Counted from the stretch's first letter, positions 36,587 through 45,826 are shown. The stretch is 63,986 bases of DNA from CAZOIA01 sp964579675 (GCA_964579675.1 CAZOIA010000005.1:1-63986); one strand, 5' to 3'. Notes: generated by a model from the sequence alone, not told the origin. A program made the numbers and translations.

Positions 36587-38080
36587 ATGCGGATTCTGTT
36601 GATTCAGCCGCCGTACGACCTGTACGACGACGACGAACGGCAGGCCATGCCGCCGCTCGGCTTGGCCTACATCGCCGCCGTGCTCGAACGCGAGCAGCAC
36701 GAGGTTAAGATCATCGACTGTGTGGCGGAGGGTTTTCACCGGCTGGCTTCACTCTCGGACGGCCGGCGCCGGCACGGTCTGGCCGGCGGTGATCTGGTCA
36801 AGGCGATCCAGGACTTTCAGCCTGGGGTGGTGGGGGTTTCGTGCCTGTTCTCGGCCCAGTCACCGGCGGCCCACCACGTCTGCCGGCTGGTCAAAGAGAA
36901 TGATCGTACCACCTGGACGGTCATGGGCGGGGCCCATCCGTCGGCGATCCCGGAGGACGTACTGGCCGATCCGCACGTGGACGTGGCGGCCGTCGGCGAG
37001 GGAGAGATGAGCATGGTGCGGCTCGTGCGCTGCCTCGAAGCCGGCCGGTTCCCTCCGGCCGACCCTTCGGGACTGGCATTTCGCCAGGACGGTCAGATCA
37101 CCGTCAATCGGCCGAGGCAATACCTCCAGGATCTCGACTCGCTGCCCCTGCCCGCCCGACATCTGCTGCCCATGAAGCGCTATTTCAAGCACCGGTCTCC
37201 ACACGGGGGCGTGGTCAGGCGACATCCCTGCACCAACCTGATCACCTCGCGCGGGTGCCCGGCCCGGTGCTCGTTCTGCAGCATCCACACGGTCTGGGGC
37301 AGGAAGTTCCGCCCGCACGGCGCCCGGCGTGTGATCGAGGAGATCGAGCTGCTCGTCAGCGAGTACGGCGTCCGGGAGGTCCAGTTCGAGGACGATAACA
37401 TCTCGCTCCATAAGCCGCGGTTGGCGGAAATCTGCCGGGCGATCATTGATCGCAGGATTGACCTGAGCTGGACGATGCCCAACGGGGCGGCGATCTGGGC
37501 GCTTGATGAGAAGTTGCTTGAACTCATGCGCCGCGCCGGGTGCTATCACCTCACCATCGCGGTCGAGTCCGGCAGCCAGAGGGTCCTCCGGGAGGTCATC
37601 CACAAGCCGCTCGATCTGAGGCGCGTCGGGCCGATCGTCCGGTCGGCCCGGAAGCTTGGCATGACCATTTCCGCCTTCTTCGTCGTGGGCTTCCCCGGGG
37701 AAACGAAAGCGGACATCGCAAAGACGTTCGAGTTCGGGATGAACATGGGCGCTGACCAGCTTCACTTCTTCACCGCGACGCCCTATCCGGGAACGGCCCT
37801 GTACCGGCAGTGTGTCGAGAACGGTTACGTCTCGGTACCGGTGGACTATACGAAGCTCCGCGTGGGACGCCCCGTCGTGAGCACGCCTGAATGGACCGCC
37901 GCTGAGCTGTGGGAGATGACCCGCGCCGCCCAGGCCCGTGCCTACCGCCGGACCGCCGTGCGCCGGCCCGTGCGGTTCCTCTCGATCGTCGCCCGGAAGT
38001 TCGCCCGCGAGCCGATGGTCACTCTCCGCAAGGCCCGCGAAACACTGCTACGGGACCGGACCAGGGCCGCCGTCACGTGA
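36587..38080 (+). CDS. B12-binding-domain radical SAM protein
   Basis: A 497-residue cobalamin-dependent radical SAM enzyme (BchE/Elp3-like class). The ATG at 36587 gives the canonical start MRILLIQPPYDLYDDDE; upstream in-frame codons have no homology-like sequence. Domains: B12-binding Rossmann domain (1-140; VMGGAHPSAIPEDVL and VAAVGEGE), then a radical SAM barrel with the cluster motif CPARCSFC (in SRGCPARCSFCSIHTVWG, about 222-232), FEDDNISL and TIAVESGSQRVLR. The usual B12 His (DxHxxG) is not evident, so cobalamin may not be coordinated through that motif. Substrate unknown; such enzymes methylate or rearrange lipids, hopanoids or antibiotics. Confidence 0.88.
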   Translation: MRILLIQPPYDLYDDDERQAMPPLGLAYIAAVLEREQHEVKIIDCVAEGFHRLASLSDGRRRHGLAGGDLVKAIQDFQPGVVGVSCLFSAQSPAAHHVCRLVKENDRTTWTVMGGAHPSAIPEDVLADPHVDVAAVGEGEMSMVRLVRCLEAGRFPPADPSGLAFRQDGQITVNRPRQYLQDLDSLPLPARHLLPMKRYFKHRSPHGGVVRRHPCTNLITSRGCPARCSFCSIHTVWGRKFRPHGARRVIEEIELLVSEYGVREVQFEDDNISLHKPRLAEICRAIIDRRIDLSWTMPNGAAIWALDEKLLELMRRAGCYHLTIAVESGSQRVLREVIHKPLDLRRVGPIVRSARKLGMTISAFFVVGFPGETKADIAKTFEFGMNMGADQLHFFTATPYPGTALYRQCVENGYVSVPVDYTKLRVGRPVVSTPEWTAAELWEMTRAAQARAYRRTAVRRPVRFLSIVARKFAREPMVTLRKARETLLRDRTRAAVT

Positions 38081-38136
38081 TCCGCTCCGCGGCACAAGAA
38101 TCATGGAATGCTACTTGGGTTCTCTGGGATCAGGCA

Positions 38137-39357
38137 TCAGGCACGACCGCCGCCCAGGCCGATTACGCCGGCAAGCCCGAACAGCAGCAGGGTCGAGGGT
38201 TCGGGCAGCGGCCCTTTCGTTCCTTGCCCGTGCGTGATTTCGCTGCCGGCCACAACGCCTGCGGGGACGAACTGACCGACAAACGGATCCGGGGTTTGGT
38301 TGGCCAGGGCCCAGAACCCGCCTATATCCATTCCGGTCGTGACCCCCGGCCCACTGCTCGTCCACTTCGGGTTGCCCGAGCCGTCGTCAACCGGCACGAA
38401 GCCGAGGGCGCCGGCCGCGTAATCATCGACGTACACTTCGAGCAGCGTCGCCTGAGGCCACTCAACCTGGAACTTCGTGATTGCCTCGCTCAGAGTCTCG
38501 TTATGCAGGTGATAAGCGTAGAGGTAGAAGGATTCGACCGGAAGAGGACTGATTCCCGCACTGGTAAGAATACTCCGCGAGCGTTCCTCGTCGTAGACGG
38601 TGTGCTGGACCATGATCTCCGTCGGCGCACCGCCGCCCGGCCACTCGACGATCCCCTGGTCGAGGATCTGGTCTGCTCGCGTGACGACGCAGAACCCGCC
38701 AATAGCAGCGGCGACACTCACGGCCAGAACGGCCCGGCGCGAGCGGAACGCAACAGCCAACGCACCCAGGGCCAGGAAGGTGAGCGTCATCGGTTCGGGT
38801 AGGGGTGCAATGGCCTCGCCGAGTATGTTCCCATCGTTTATGGTTGAGGCGTTGGCCATGCTGGCGGACGCGTGCTGACAGTCGGATGTCGCCCAGAAGC
38901 CGCCCATGGTGCTGCCCATGCGGATCCCGAGACTCGAGTGCGACCAGACGGGATTGTCGCCCTCCTGGGAGGCGTCCCAGCGCAGCGGATCCGGTATGTT
39001 AGGATTCGCGTGCACGGACACCAGCCCGCAATCACCGGACGGGAAGGTCACGCTAAACTTCGTCACGTTGCTGGCCAGGCCCAGGTTCGTCACCGAATAC
39101 GCATACAGGTAGGTGCCGTATCCACTCAGCCCCGCCTCGTCGAGGATCTGCGCGCTCTGGGTTTCGTCGTAGACGGCTTGCTGGACCATCACGTCCAATC
39201 CGCCCAGGTAAGGGTCCAATTCCCCCGGCGCGGGATCCCACAGAATCGTGCCGTCCTCGACCCAGTAGGTGACGTGGTTGTACAGAACGCTGGCCTCCAG
39301 GGATCCGACGACCGTCAACAGGGCGCCGAACGCCAGCATGAGCTTACGCGTGCGCAT
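38137..39357 (-). CDS. Fused double PEP-CTERM secreted protein
   Basis: This single 406-residue frame holds two homologous PEP-CTERM proteins head to tail. Unit 1: signal peptide (1-22), passenger, then sorting signal PLPEP (185-189), hydrophobic segment and RSRR (205-208). Unit 2 follows with no stop: a second signal-peptide-like segment (VLAVSVAAAIGGFCVV, 210-225), a related passenger, and PLPEP plus a hydrophobic tail at the C-terminus. Shared passenger motifs: ILD-G-VW(D/E), a VY-DE-S-IL-AG block, YLYAY and GGFWA. PEP-CTERM proteins are exported and processed by exosortase/EpsH; no exosortase gene is in the window. Whether the internal sorting signal is cut is unknown. A consensus promoter lies at 39606-39635. 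Confidence 0.8.
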   Translation of the reverse strand: MRTRKLMLAFGALLTVVGSLEASVLYNHVTYWVEDGTILWDPAPGELDPYLGGLDVMVQQAVYDETQSAQILDEAGLSGYGTYLYAYSVTNLGLASNVTKFSVTFPSGDCGLVSVHANPNIPDPLRWDASQEGDNPVWSHSSLGIRMGSTMGGFWATSDCQHASASMANASTINDGNILGEAIAPLPEPMTLTFLALGALAVAFRSRRAVLAVSVAAAIGGFCVVTRADQILDQGIVEWPGGGAPTEIMVQHTVYDEERSRSILTSAGISPLPVESFYLYAYHLHNETLSEAITKFQVEWPQATLLEVYVDDYAAGALGFVPVDDGSGNPKWTSSGPGVTTGMDIGGFWALANQTPDPFVGQFVPAGVVAGSEITHGQGTKGPLPEPSTLLLFGLAGVIGLGGGRA

Positions 39358-39605
39358 CTCTCTCTCCTCTCACCTGTCTGTGAGGTTTGCCGGCCTGGCG
39401 ACGTTGACGGCCCCAATCGCGACATTGGGAGGCGCTACGCCAACGCGTCGCGCGCGAAGACGAATCTCGAAAGATGGACTCTCTCTTCCCTGGCCTGCAA
39501 CCTCAAGTACATAGCACCTGTCTCGATGGGAGATCGGAAAGGGGGATGGATTGTGCTATACCTCTCTCGCCCTTTTCGTCTCTCTCCCTTTGCCTCACTC
39601 ACCCC

Positions 39606-39635
39606 ACTATAACGGCTTCGCCCATGACTTGTCAA
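39606..39635 (-). promoter_or_regulatory. Consensus promoter for the double PEP-CTERM gene
   Basis: On the minus strand a perfect TTGACA (39635-39630), 18-bp spacer and TATAGT (39611-39606). It predicts a leader of about 240 nt before the ATG at 39357, long enough for regulation, although no riboswitch was recognised. Confidence 0.6.
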
Positions 39636-39836
39636 GCGGTAAGCTACGGAAACCTCGATATTTAGGCCGCTTTTCCGGACGGGGTGCTCCATAAATGCCG
39701 TGTCCCGGAAACGGGACAGCGAGGCTTCACCCGGGGCATTGGAAGCCTTCAGGATCCCCCCGGCTCGCCAGGCGCGGCGTGAGCTGGGCAGCCAAGGTCT
39801 CAAAGCTCGCCGCCGTCGGAGTCAACGGGAAAGGCC

Positions 39837-39958
39837 GGGTGGCCCATCCTTTGCGACCGCAAAGGGTGGGGTCGCGATGATCGGAACCGTGCGGGGCATC
39901 GATCGGCAGGCTTGATCATCGTGCCCCCGTCCATCGCTCGGCGATGGATGGGCCACCC
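39837..39958. repeat. Inverted repeat with nested hairpins
   Basis: Perfect 13-bp arms GGGTGGCCCATCC (39837-39849) and GGATGGGCCACCC (39946-39958). Inside are CTTTGCG-AC-CGCAAAG and CCATCGC-TCG-GCGATGG hairpins. It resembles an intergenic palindromic (REP/BIME-like) element. Confidence 0.5.
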
Positions 39959-40028
39959 GACCAGAGCGCCTACTGCCCGAGCAGCCCGAAGCGAACAAGA
40001 GAAGACACGCGAAAACCACATCATCGTC

Positions 40029-40095
40029 GAACAGGAGGTAACGGAGGAAACAGAGAACTTTGCTATGCCTCTGTACTCTCTGTGGCCTCCTGTTC
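40029..40095. repeat. Inverted repeat, 10-bp arms
   Basis: GAACAGGAGG (40029-40038) and CCTCCTGTTC (40086-40095) are perfect; CAGAG/CTCTG extends the pairing. The sequence between contains no gene. It is probably a second palindromic intergenic element. Confidence 0.4.
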
Positions 40096-40172
40096 CAAAT
40101 CCAACGTTCTCTTGAGCTTGTGAGCGGTTCCAAGCTCCGCCAGTCACGCCCACAGTCTGAACCGTGGTGCGT

Positions 40173-40214
40173 TTGGCGGCTCAAGGAGTATGGTGTATAA
40201 TACCGATGTATACA
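40173..40214 (+). promoter_or_regulatory. vapBC promoter with overlapping operator
   Basis: TTGGCG (40173-40178), 17-bp spacer, TATAAT (40196-40201). A palindrome TGTATA-N9-TATACA (40194-40199 and 40209-40214) overlaps the -10 and start site, as expected for an autoregulated toxin-antitoxin operon bound by the RHH antitoxin. Confidence 0.6.
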
Positions 40215-40227
40215 TTGGAGGTGACCC

Positions 40228-40461
40228 ATGGTTCGGACACAGCTCTATCTGACAGAGAGGGAACGCGATGAACTGGCCGCTCTGGCACAGGCGACCGGGA
40301 AGAAGCAGAGCGAGCTGATACGGGAAGCGGTGGATCGCTTGATCGAGCAATCCACCGCGAAGCGGCGGGATGCGGTGCTGGACCGCGCTGCCGGCATGTG
40401 GAAAGACCGCGACGATCTGCCCGATTTCCGGGCGCTGCGCGTCGAATGGGATCGAGGTTGA
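40228..40461 (+). CDS. vapB: Ribbon-helix-helix antitoxin
   Basis: A 77-residue RHH/CopG-type DNA-binding antitoxin. The N-terminal strand and two helices are clear (VRTQLYLTERERDELAALAQ, then KKQSELIREAVDRLIEQ). The C-terminal part (MWKDRDDLPDFRALRVEWD) matches tails that wrap PIN toxins. GGAGG (40217-40221) lies 6 nt upstream. The palindrome over the promoter is its likely operator. The toxin gene starts 4 nt after its stop. Confidence 0.85.
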   Translation: MVRTQLYLTERERDELAALAQATGKKQSELIREAVDRLIEQSTAKRRDAVLDRAAGMWKDRDDLPDFRALRVEWDRG

Positions 40462-40465
40462 CCTG

Positions 40466-40852
40466 ATGAGCACCGCCATCCTTGTTGATGCGGATGTGAT
40501 GGTCGATTACCTGCGCGGCCACGACAAGGCGGTCTTTTTCCTGAAGAAGCAGGCGGGACGGATCATCTTATCGTCGATCGTGGTCACGGAGCTCTACGCA
40601 GCCGTGAAGGGTGACGCGGAACAGGCGACGCTTGATGATGTCGTTTCGCTCTTTCGGGTTGTTCCCGTGACCGTCGAGATCGCCAAGGCCGGTGGGCAGC
40701 TGAAGCGGGATTTCGGCAAGTCACACGGCGTGGGCCTTGCCGACGCGGTCATTGCCGCGACGGCACAGGTTGAGAATGCAGAGTTGAGCACGCTGAACGT
40801 CAAGCACTACCCCATGGTGCCGGGCCTCAAGCCCGCCTATGTGAAGAAGTAG
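40466..40852 (+). CDS. vapC: PIN-domain ribonuclease toxin
   Basis: A 128-residue VapC toxin, a Mg-dependent RNase that cleaves tRNA or rRNA when the antitoxin is lost. PIN-type acidic residues: Asp8 and Asp10 (LVDADVMVDYLRG), Glu in VVTELYAAV and Asp in GLADAVIAATA. The C-terminus LSTLNVKHYPMVPGL is typical. It starts 4 nt after vapB. Confidence 0.9.
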   Translation: MSTAILVDADVMVDYLRGHDKAVFFLKKQAGRIILSSIVVTELYAAVKGDAEQATLDDVVSLFRVVPVTVEIAKAGGQLKRDFGKSHGVGLADAVIAATAQVENAELSTLNVKHYPMVPGLKPAYVKK

Positions 40853-41316
40853 CCGCGGCGCTGTCAGGCCGTTCTCCTGTCCATCATTACGTCGTGAATC
40901 CGCCCGATAGGGCGCTCGGACGAATGCAGGAATGTCTGCACGTACGGCCCGACGGCCTCGGACGGTCCAAAGCTCCGACAGTCGCCCCGCCGGCCAGCGG
41001 AGCCCACGAGAGCGGTTGTCGGGGGTTTCTCCTGGGGCACTCGGCAAGCTACGCTTCCGCCGGATGAACCAGAATTGGGAGGGTTTCTCGGACCGTATGT
41101 CAACGGTCTCGGGGCGGCCCTGAGCCCGGGGCATAGCTCAAAGACTTGCGGGCCGGCCTACCGGGCGTGGGGGCGGGGGTGGTTTGATCCTTTCCTGGGC
41201 AGCCAGTAGATTAGCGTGCGACCCTGCGGCTGGGGTGGGGGCATCGCCGGGGCGGGGGACTCTTTGGGGGCTCATCTGAGCAGCGAGCGTCCTCAGAGAG
41301 AACGTTAGGCGGGCCG
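40853..41316. other. Intergenic region, possible antisense gene remnant
   Basis: This 464-base gap before the sugar ABC operon has no intact gene. On the minus strand near 40860-40960 a frame ends in GPYVQTFLHSSERPIGRIHD, which looks protein-like but matches no family I can name. No promoter was recognised. Confidence 0.3.
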
Positions 41317-42906
41317 ATGAGCGTGGCACGAATCATCAAGACGGTCTTCGGCGTGCTCATCGTGACGGTCTCGGTCTTGGCCTTTTGGCCCCAGCGGCAA
41401 ACCGACGGGGACGTCGCCGCCACGTCCTTGGAGGTGGGCGATCGCAGCGCCCGATTCATCATCCACTTTGCCCCGGGATGGGGAAACATGCCCGGGACGA
41501 TCCCCCACGGCCTGGGGAAGCCACTGCGGGGCATCCGTGAGGTCGCCCGGGAGTTCGTGAGGCAATTCCCCGACACGTGCATCGTGTTCCGGAACGTCCC
41601 CGTCAGCGATCGCGAATGGCTCGTGACCCAGCTCATGTCCGGCCAGGCGCCCGACGTGATCAACGTCAACGTCGAGGATGTGTGGGTGGACACGCACAAG
41701 GGATGGTACCTTCCGCTCGATGGGTACCTGGAGCAGCCCAACCCGTTTGTGCCGGAAGGTGAGCCCGGGAGCAGGCAGTGGTGGGGCATGTTCAAGTACC
41801 AGGCGATCAGCCGGGGCAAGGCGGCTCCTATCGACGGCAAGATGTATTGCGTCAGCTTCGACATGATCGAGACCGGCATCTTCTACAACAAGAGCAAGTT
41901 CGACGAGCTCGGGATCGATCCGCCGCAGACGTGGGCCGAGTTCGAGGCGATTCAGAACCGGATGCAGGCAGCCGGCTATACCCCTTTCCTGACGGTGATT
42001 GAGGCCATTTCCGACTGGGGTGTGGACCTGCTGTTCGACCAGTTCTACGCCGAGATCCTCCCGGGGATCGACCTGGTGCAAGATCCGGTCCGCGAGCAGT
42101 ACCTTCAGGGGTATCTCGACTGGGATGAGATCGCTTTTCTTTACGGCAGGGGCTTCTTCACCGGGGGAGACGCTCGCTACCGGGAAATTTTCAGCGTTAT
42201 GAAGGATTGGCGTCGGTATTGGAACCAGGACCTGAGCGTTCGCTCGATGGACCGGATGCGGCCATTCATCCGGCAAGAAGGGCTGATGATCTGGGATTCG
42301 AGCCAGTTGACGCACCGTCTGGAGATGGACAAGACACTCGGCTTCGAATACGGCGTGTTCTATTTACCCCCGCTGACCGAAGCGACTTCGCGGTTCGCCC
42401 CGCGGCGTTTGCTGCCCACGTGCGTGATCGGCGGGGCCGCCACCCAGTTCTCGGTCACCAACCGGGCCTTCAGCGACACCAGCGATCCCGCGACTTCCGA
42501 GCGCCTCCGCCGCGTTATCCAGTTCCTGCAGTTCATGTGCCTGCCCGAGAACGCTCAGCGCATTACGAACGAATCGCTGCAGTTCATCCCGAACATCGTG
42601 GGCGTCCAGCCGCGACCGGAAATGCAACCGTTCATCGAGATCCTCAAGCGGCGTTACACGACCACCAAGTGGGTGGCGACCTTCGATTTGCAGTTCAACG
42701 ATATCCTGCAGCGGATGCTGGGGCTCTACTTGAACGGGGGCTGTGACCTGGACGAGTGCCTGTCGAACATGGAGCGAGCGCTGGAACTGGGCGCGGAGCG
42801 GGCCATCCATCGCAAGAAGCCGGACCTGGCGATGCTGGAACGTCGATGGAAGGAGCTGGCTCCGCTGCGCAGGTCAATGAAGGAGCTACCCGATGGCGCT
42901 CGGTAG
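41317..42906 (+). CDS. Family 1 extracellular sugar-binding protein
   Basis: A 529-residue solute-binding protein of the maltose/oligosaccharide class, longer than usual (about 420). The N-terminal hydrophobic segment (TVFGVLIVTVSVLAFWP) anchors or exports it; no lipobox Cys is seen. SBP_bac_1-type motifs: MSGQAPDVINVNVEDVW, YCVSFDMIETGIFYNKSKFDELGID and PPQTWAEFEAIQNRM. The gene begins an operon with two permeases (overlap of 14 bp) and a GH130 phosphorylase, so beta-mannosides or related oligosaccharides are the likely ligands. No clear ribosome site precedes the ATG. Confidence 0.88.
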   Translation: MSVARIIKTVFGVLIVTVSVLAFWPQRQTDGDVAATSLEVGDRSARFIIHFAPGWGNMPGTIPHGLGKPLRGIREVAREFVRQFPDTCIVFRNVPVSDREWLVTQLMSGQAPDVINVNVEDVWVDTHKGWYLPLDGYLEQPNPFVPEGEPGSRQWWGMFKYQAISRGKAAPIDGKMYCVSFDMIETGIFYNKSKFDELGIDPPQTWAEFEAIQNRMQAAGYTPFLTVIEAISDWGVDLLFDQFYAEILPGIDLVQDPVREQYLQGYLDWDEIAFLYGRGFFTGGDARYREIFSVMKDWRRYWNQDLSVRSMDRMRPFIRQEGLMIWDSSQLTHRLEMDKTLGFEYGVFYLPPLTEATSRFAPRRLLPTCVIGGAATQFSVTNRAFSDTSDPATSERLRRVIQFLQFMCLPENAQRITNESLQFIPNIVGVQPRPEMQPFIEILKRRYTTTKWVATFDLQFNDILQRMLGLYLNGGCDLDECLSNMERALELGAERAIHRKKPDLAMLERRWKELAPLRRSMKELPDGAR

Positions 42907-43801
42907 TGCGGGCAGCCGGACGCTCCGGTTCCAGTTGGGATGCTACGGCCTGGTGCTGCCGACGCTGGCCCTACTGGGCGTGTTCACGTTCACGCCGATG
43001 ATCTGGGCGTTTTCCAAGTCCCTGACCCGTTACGAGATCGGCGAGGACCCGGAGTGGGTGGGGGTCAGCAACTACCGGGAGTACCTGTCCGACCCGACGT
43101 TCCTGGCTTCGTTCGCCAACATGCTGTTTCTGACTGCGTTCGCGGTCCTCGTCCGCCTGATCGTGCCGCTGACGGTCGCCAAGCTGATCATCTCGCTTCG
43201 CAGCGAGCGTCATCGGCACTTCTACCGTATTCTGTTCCTGGTGCCGATCGTGATTCCGGGCGTGGCGACGCAGTTGATCTGGCGGACGCTGGTCTACGAG
43301 CAGTCCGGGCTCGTGAACCGCTTTCTGGGGGCGGTGGGTCTGGCGGCCTGGCAGCACGGGTGGCTCACGGATCCGCGGACGGCGTTGTGGGCGATCGCGT
43401 TTATCGGGTTTCCCTTTGTCGGTGGGTTCGAGGTCCTGATCTACTACGCGGGCCTGGCCACCATTCCCGAGAGTGTGAACGACAGCGCGCGGATCGACGG
43501 TGCCACCGGCGCGAGGAAGTTCCTGATGATCGACGTGCCGATGGTGCTGAGTCAGATCCGGCTCATCGTTGCCCTGACGGTCATTGCGGGTGTGCAGGGG
43601 TTCGAGTCGATCCTGATTCTGACGAAGGGCCAGCCCGGTTTCAGGACGATGGTTCCCGGGCTGTGGCTTTACTTCAACGGCTTCAGCTTCCAGCGCATGG
43701 GGTATGCCTGCGCGATCGGCGTGATCCTGTTCGTGGTGATTGCGACCCTGACCGCATTGAACCTGAGGTACCTGCGGAGCACCGAGGAGGTGCAGGCCTG
43801 A
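42893..43801 (+). CDS. Sugar ABC permease, MalF type
   Basis: A 302-residue inner-membrane permease with six hydrophobic segments. The cytoplasmic EAA-like loop reads SVNDSARIDGATGARKFLMI. It overlaps the binding-protein gene by 14 bp, and its TGA overlaps the next ATG, which indicates translational coupling. Confidence 0.92.
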   Translation: MALGSAGSRTLRFQLGCYGLVLPTLALLGVFTFTPMIWAFSKSLTRYEIGEDPEWVGVSNYREYLSDPTFLASFANMLFLTAFAVLVRLIVPLTVAKLIISLRSERHRHFYRILFLVPIVIPGVATQLIWRTLVYEQSGLVNRFLGAVGLAAWQHGWLTDPRTALWAIAFIGFPFVGGFEVLIYYAGLATIPESVNDSARIDGATGARKFLMIDVPMVLSQIRLIVALTVIAGVQGFESILILTKGQPGFRTMVPGLWLYFNGFSFQRMGYACAIGVILFVVIATLTALNLRYLRSTEEVQA

Positions 43802-44688
43802 TGTACCGGCGATCCTCGCAACTGGCGATTCACGCCGTGCTGCTGTCTCTGGCGGCCCTGACCTTTCTGCCTTTCGTGTTCGTGGTCAACGGTTCGCTGC
43901 GCTCGAATGAGGAGATGTATGATTCGTTCTTCGGCGTGCCGGCCGCCTTCAAGCAGATTGTCACCGGCGAAGCGAGTGAGATCGCGATCAAGACCGGCGA
44001 ACCGCCCGCCGAGACACTGACCAAAGGGTACAAGCTGGGATGGCAAGTGCTGCGGCGGTATACGCTGAATTCGATCATCGTGTCCGTTGCAACCGCCATT
44101 CTGGTGGTCGTCGTGGGCTCGGCGACGGCCTACGCCCTTTCGCGCTACCGCTTCTTCGGCAGCAAGGTCATTTTCGCGGTCATCCTGAGCACGATGATGG
44201 TGCCCGGGATCTTGACGCTGGTGCCGAGTTACCTGCTCGTTCGCTGGCTGGGCCTGTTGGACACGCGTTGGGTGCTGATTCTGCCGTACCTGGCGGGGGG
44301 GCAGGTCTTCGCGATCTTCGTGTTTCGGAGTTTCTTTGCCGGTTTGCCGGAGGAGCTGTTCGAGTCGGCCCGGATCGACGGGGCGGGACATTTCTCCATT
44401 TACTGCAACATCGTGATGCCCCTGTCCCTGCCGGTGATCTCAGTGGTGGCGGTCATGAACATCCTCGCCACGTGGAACAACTTCCTCTGGCCGTTCGTGA
44501 CGATCAGCGAGGATGAGCTGCAGGTGGTGTCGAGCGGCCTGTACGTGATGATCTCGACCCAGGTTGGACAGAACCTGAGCACGATGCACGCCTCCTACGT
44601 CCTGGCGAGCATTCCGCTCCTGGTGCTGTTCGCGTATGCCACCAAGCCGTTCGTCCGCGGCGTCACGACCGGGGCGTTGAAGGCCTAG
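43801..44688 (+). CDS. Sugar ABC permease, MalG type
   Basis: A 295-residue permease. The start at 43801 overlaps the preceding stop (TGATG). EAA loop: PEELFESARIDGAGHFSIYC. MalG-type features include STMMVPGILTLVPSYLLVRWLGL and WNNFLWPFV. An insert of about 40 residues (AAFKQIVTGEASEIAIKTGE) after the first membrane segment is longer than in MalG. The cognate ATPase is not in the operon; a shared MsmK/UgpC-type ATPase is assumed. Confidence 0.92.
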   Translation: MYRRSSQLAIHAVLLSLAALTFLPFVFVVNGSLRSNEEMYDSFFGVPAAFKQIVTGEASEIAIKTGEPPAETLTKGYKLGWQVLRRYTLNSIIVSVATAILVVVVGSATAYALSRYRFFGSKVIFAVILSTMMVPGILTLVPSYLLVRWLGLLDTRWVLILPYLAGGQVFAIFVFRSFFAGLPEELFESARIDGAGHFSIYCNIVMPLSLPVISVVAVMNILATWNNFLWPFVTISEDELQVVSSGLYVMISTQVGQNLSTMHASYVLASIPLLVLFAYATKPFVRGVTTGALKA

Positions 44689-44776
44689 GCGTGCGAAGCC
44701 GCCAGCGGTTGGAGAAAAAAGGTGGCAGCCGGAGAAAAAAGGGTCGGCTTCCTTTCCGCTGTTCAGGAGAAACGCC

Positions 44777-45826
44777 GTGTCTATTGTTCGCCTCGATGAG
44801 AACCCGCTGATTCGGCCCGCCGACGTCAAGCCGTCGCGCGAGGATTTCGAGGTCATCTGTGTTTTCAACGCCGGGGCCACGCGGCTCGGCGATGAGATCC
44901 TGCTGTTGCTTCGCGTGGCGGAGCGGCCGTCGGCCTCACCGGAGGAGGTGGTAGCACCGATCCTGCATCCGGACGACTCGTCACGCGGTATCCAGCTCCT
45001 GCGGGTCGCCCGGAGCGATCCGGACTTCGAGGCAATCGACTCGCGGGTTTTCAATTACAAGAATAAACCTTACCTGACCTCGATTTCCCATCTTCGGGTT
45101 GCCCGAAGCAGAGACGGGCGGCACTTCGCGGTTGACGACGAGCCCGCGATGCGGGCTGAGTTCCGCAGCGAGGAGTACGGCATCGAGGACCCGCGGATCA
45201 CGAAGATCGGCGAGGACTACATGATCAACTATTCGGCGATTTCGCGGATGGGGGTGGCCACCGGGCTGGCGGTGACGCGTGATTTCAAGACCTTCGAGCG
45301 GCGGGGCATTATCTTCGTCCCGGACAACCGCGACGTCACGATCTTTCCGGAGAAGGTCGGCGGACTTTACGTCTGTTACCATCGCCCCTGTTCAGGCATG
45401 TTCGGCCGGGCCGACATGTGGCTGGCCACCTCGCCCGACCTGCTTTGCTGGGGCGGCCATCGGGTCGTCGCCGCCACCCGTCCGGGCATGTGGGACGCTT
45501 GGCGCATCGGTGGGGGCGCGGTGCCGATCAAGACCAACCGCGGCTGGCTGGGAATCTACCACGGGGCCAACGACGACGAGCGTTACTGCCTCGGCAGCAT
45601 GCTGGCCGACCTCGAGCATCCGGAGAAGGTGATCGCCCGCTCGCCTGAGCCCGTTCTTGCTCCCGAAGCGCCGTATGAATGCGAGGGCTTCTTCGGAAAC
45701 GTCGTATTCACGTGCGGTGCGGTGGCCGAGCCGGACGGTAAGGTCATCATTTACTACGGTGCGGCCGACGAGTGCATCGCCGCGGCGGAGACCACCATCG
45801 ACGATCTGCTTGACACGGCGACCTGA
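44777..45826 (+). CDS. GH130 beta-mannoside phosphorylase family protein
   Basis: A 349-residue five-bladed propeller enzyme of GH130, which phosphorolyses beta-1,4-mannosyl-glucose or oligomannosides to mannose-1-phosphate. GTG 44777 has AGGAG upstream. Family motifs: FNAGATRLGDEILLLLRVAE, catalytic Asp138 in YGIEDPRITKI, GAVPIKTNRGWLGIYHGAND and CEGFFGNVVFTCG. There is no signal peptide, so it acts in the cytoplasm on sugar brought in by the upstream importer. Confidence 0.92.
   Translation: MSIVRLDENPLIRPADVKPSREDFEVICVFNAGATRLGDEILLLLRVAERPSASPEEVVAPILHPDDSSRGIQLLRVARSDPDFEAIDSRVFNYKNKPYLTSISHLRVARSRDGRHFAVDDEPAMRAEFRSEEYGIEDPRITKIGEDYMINYSAISRMGVATGLAVTRDFKTFERRGIIFVPDNRDVTIFPEKVGGLYVCYHRPCSGMFGRADMWLATSPDLLCWGGHRVVAATRPGMWDAWRIGGGAVPIKTNRGWLGIYHGANDDERYCLGSMLADLEHPEKVIARSPEPVLAPEAPYECEGFFGNVVFTCGAVAEPDGKVIIYYGAADECIAAAETTIDDLLDTAT

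Noticed and set aside
40864..41103. Minus-strand frame ending in a protein-like stretch (GPYVQTFLHSSERPIG)
   Set aside because: No family could be named and no start signal exists; kept only as a note on the intergenic region.
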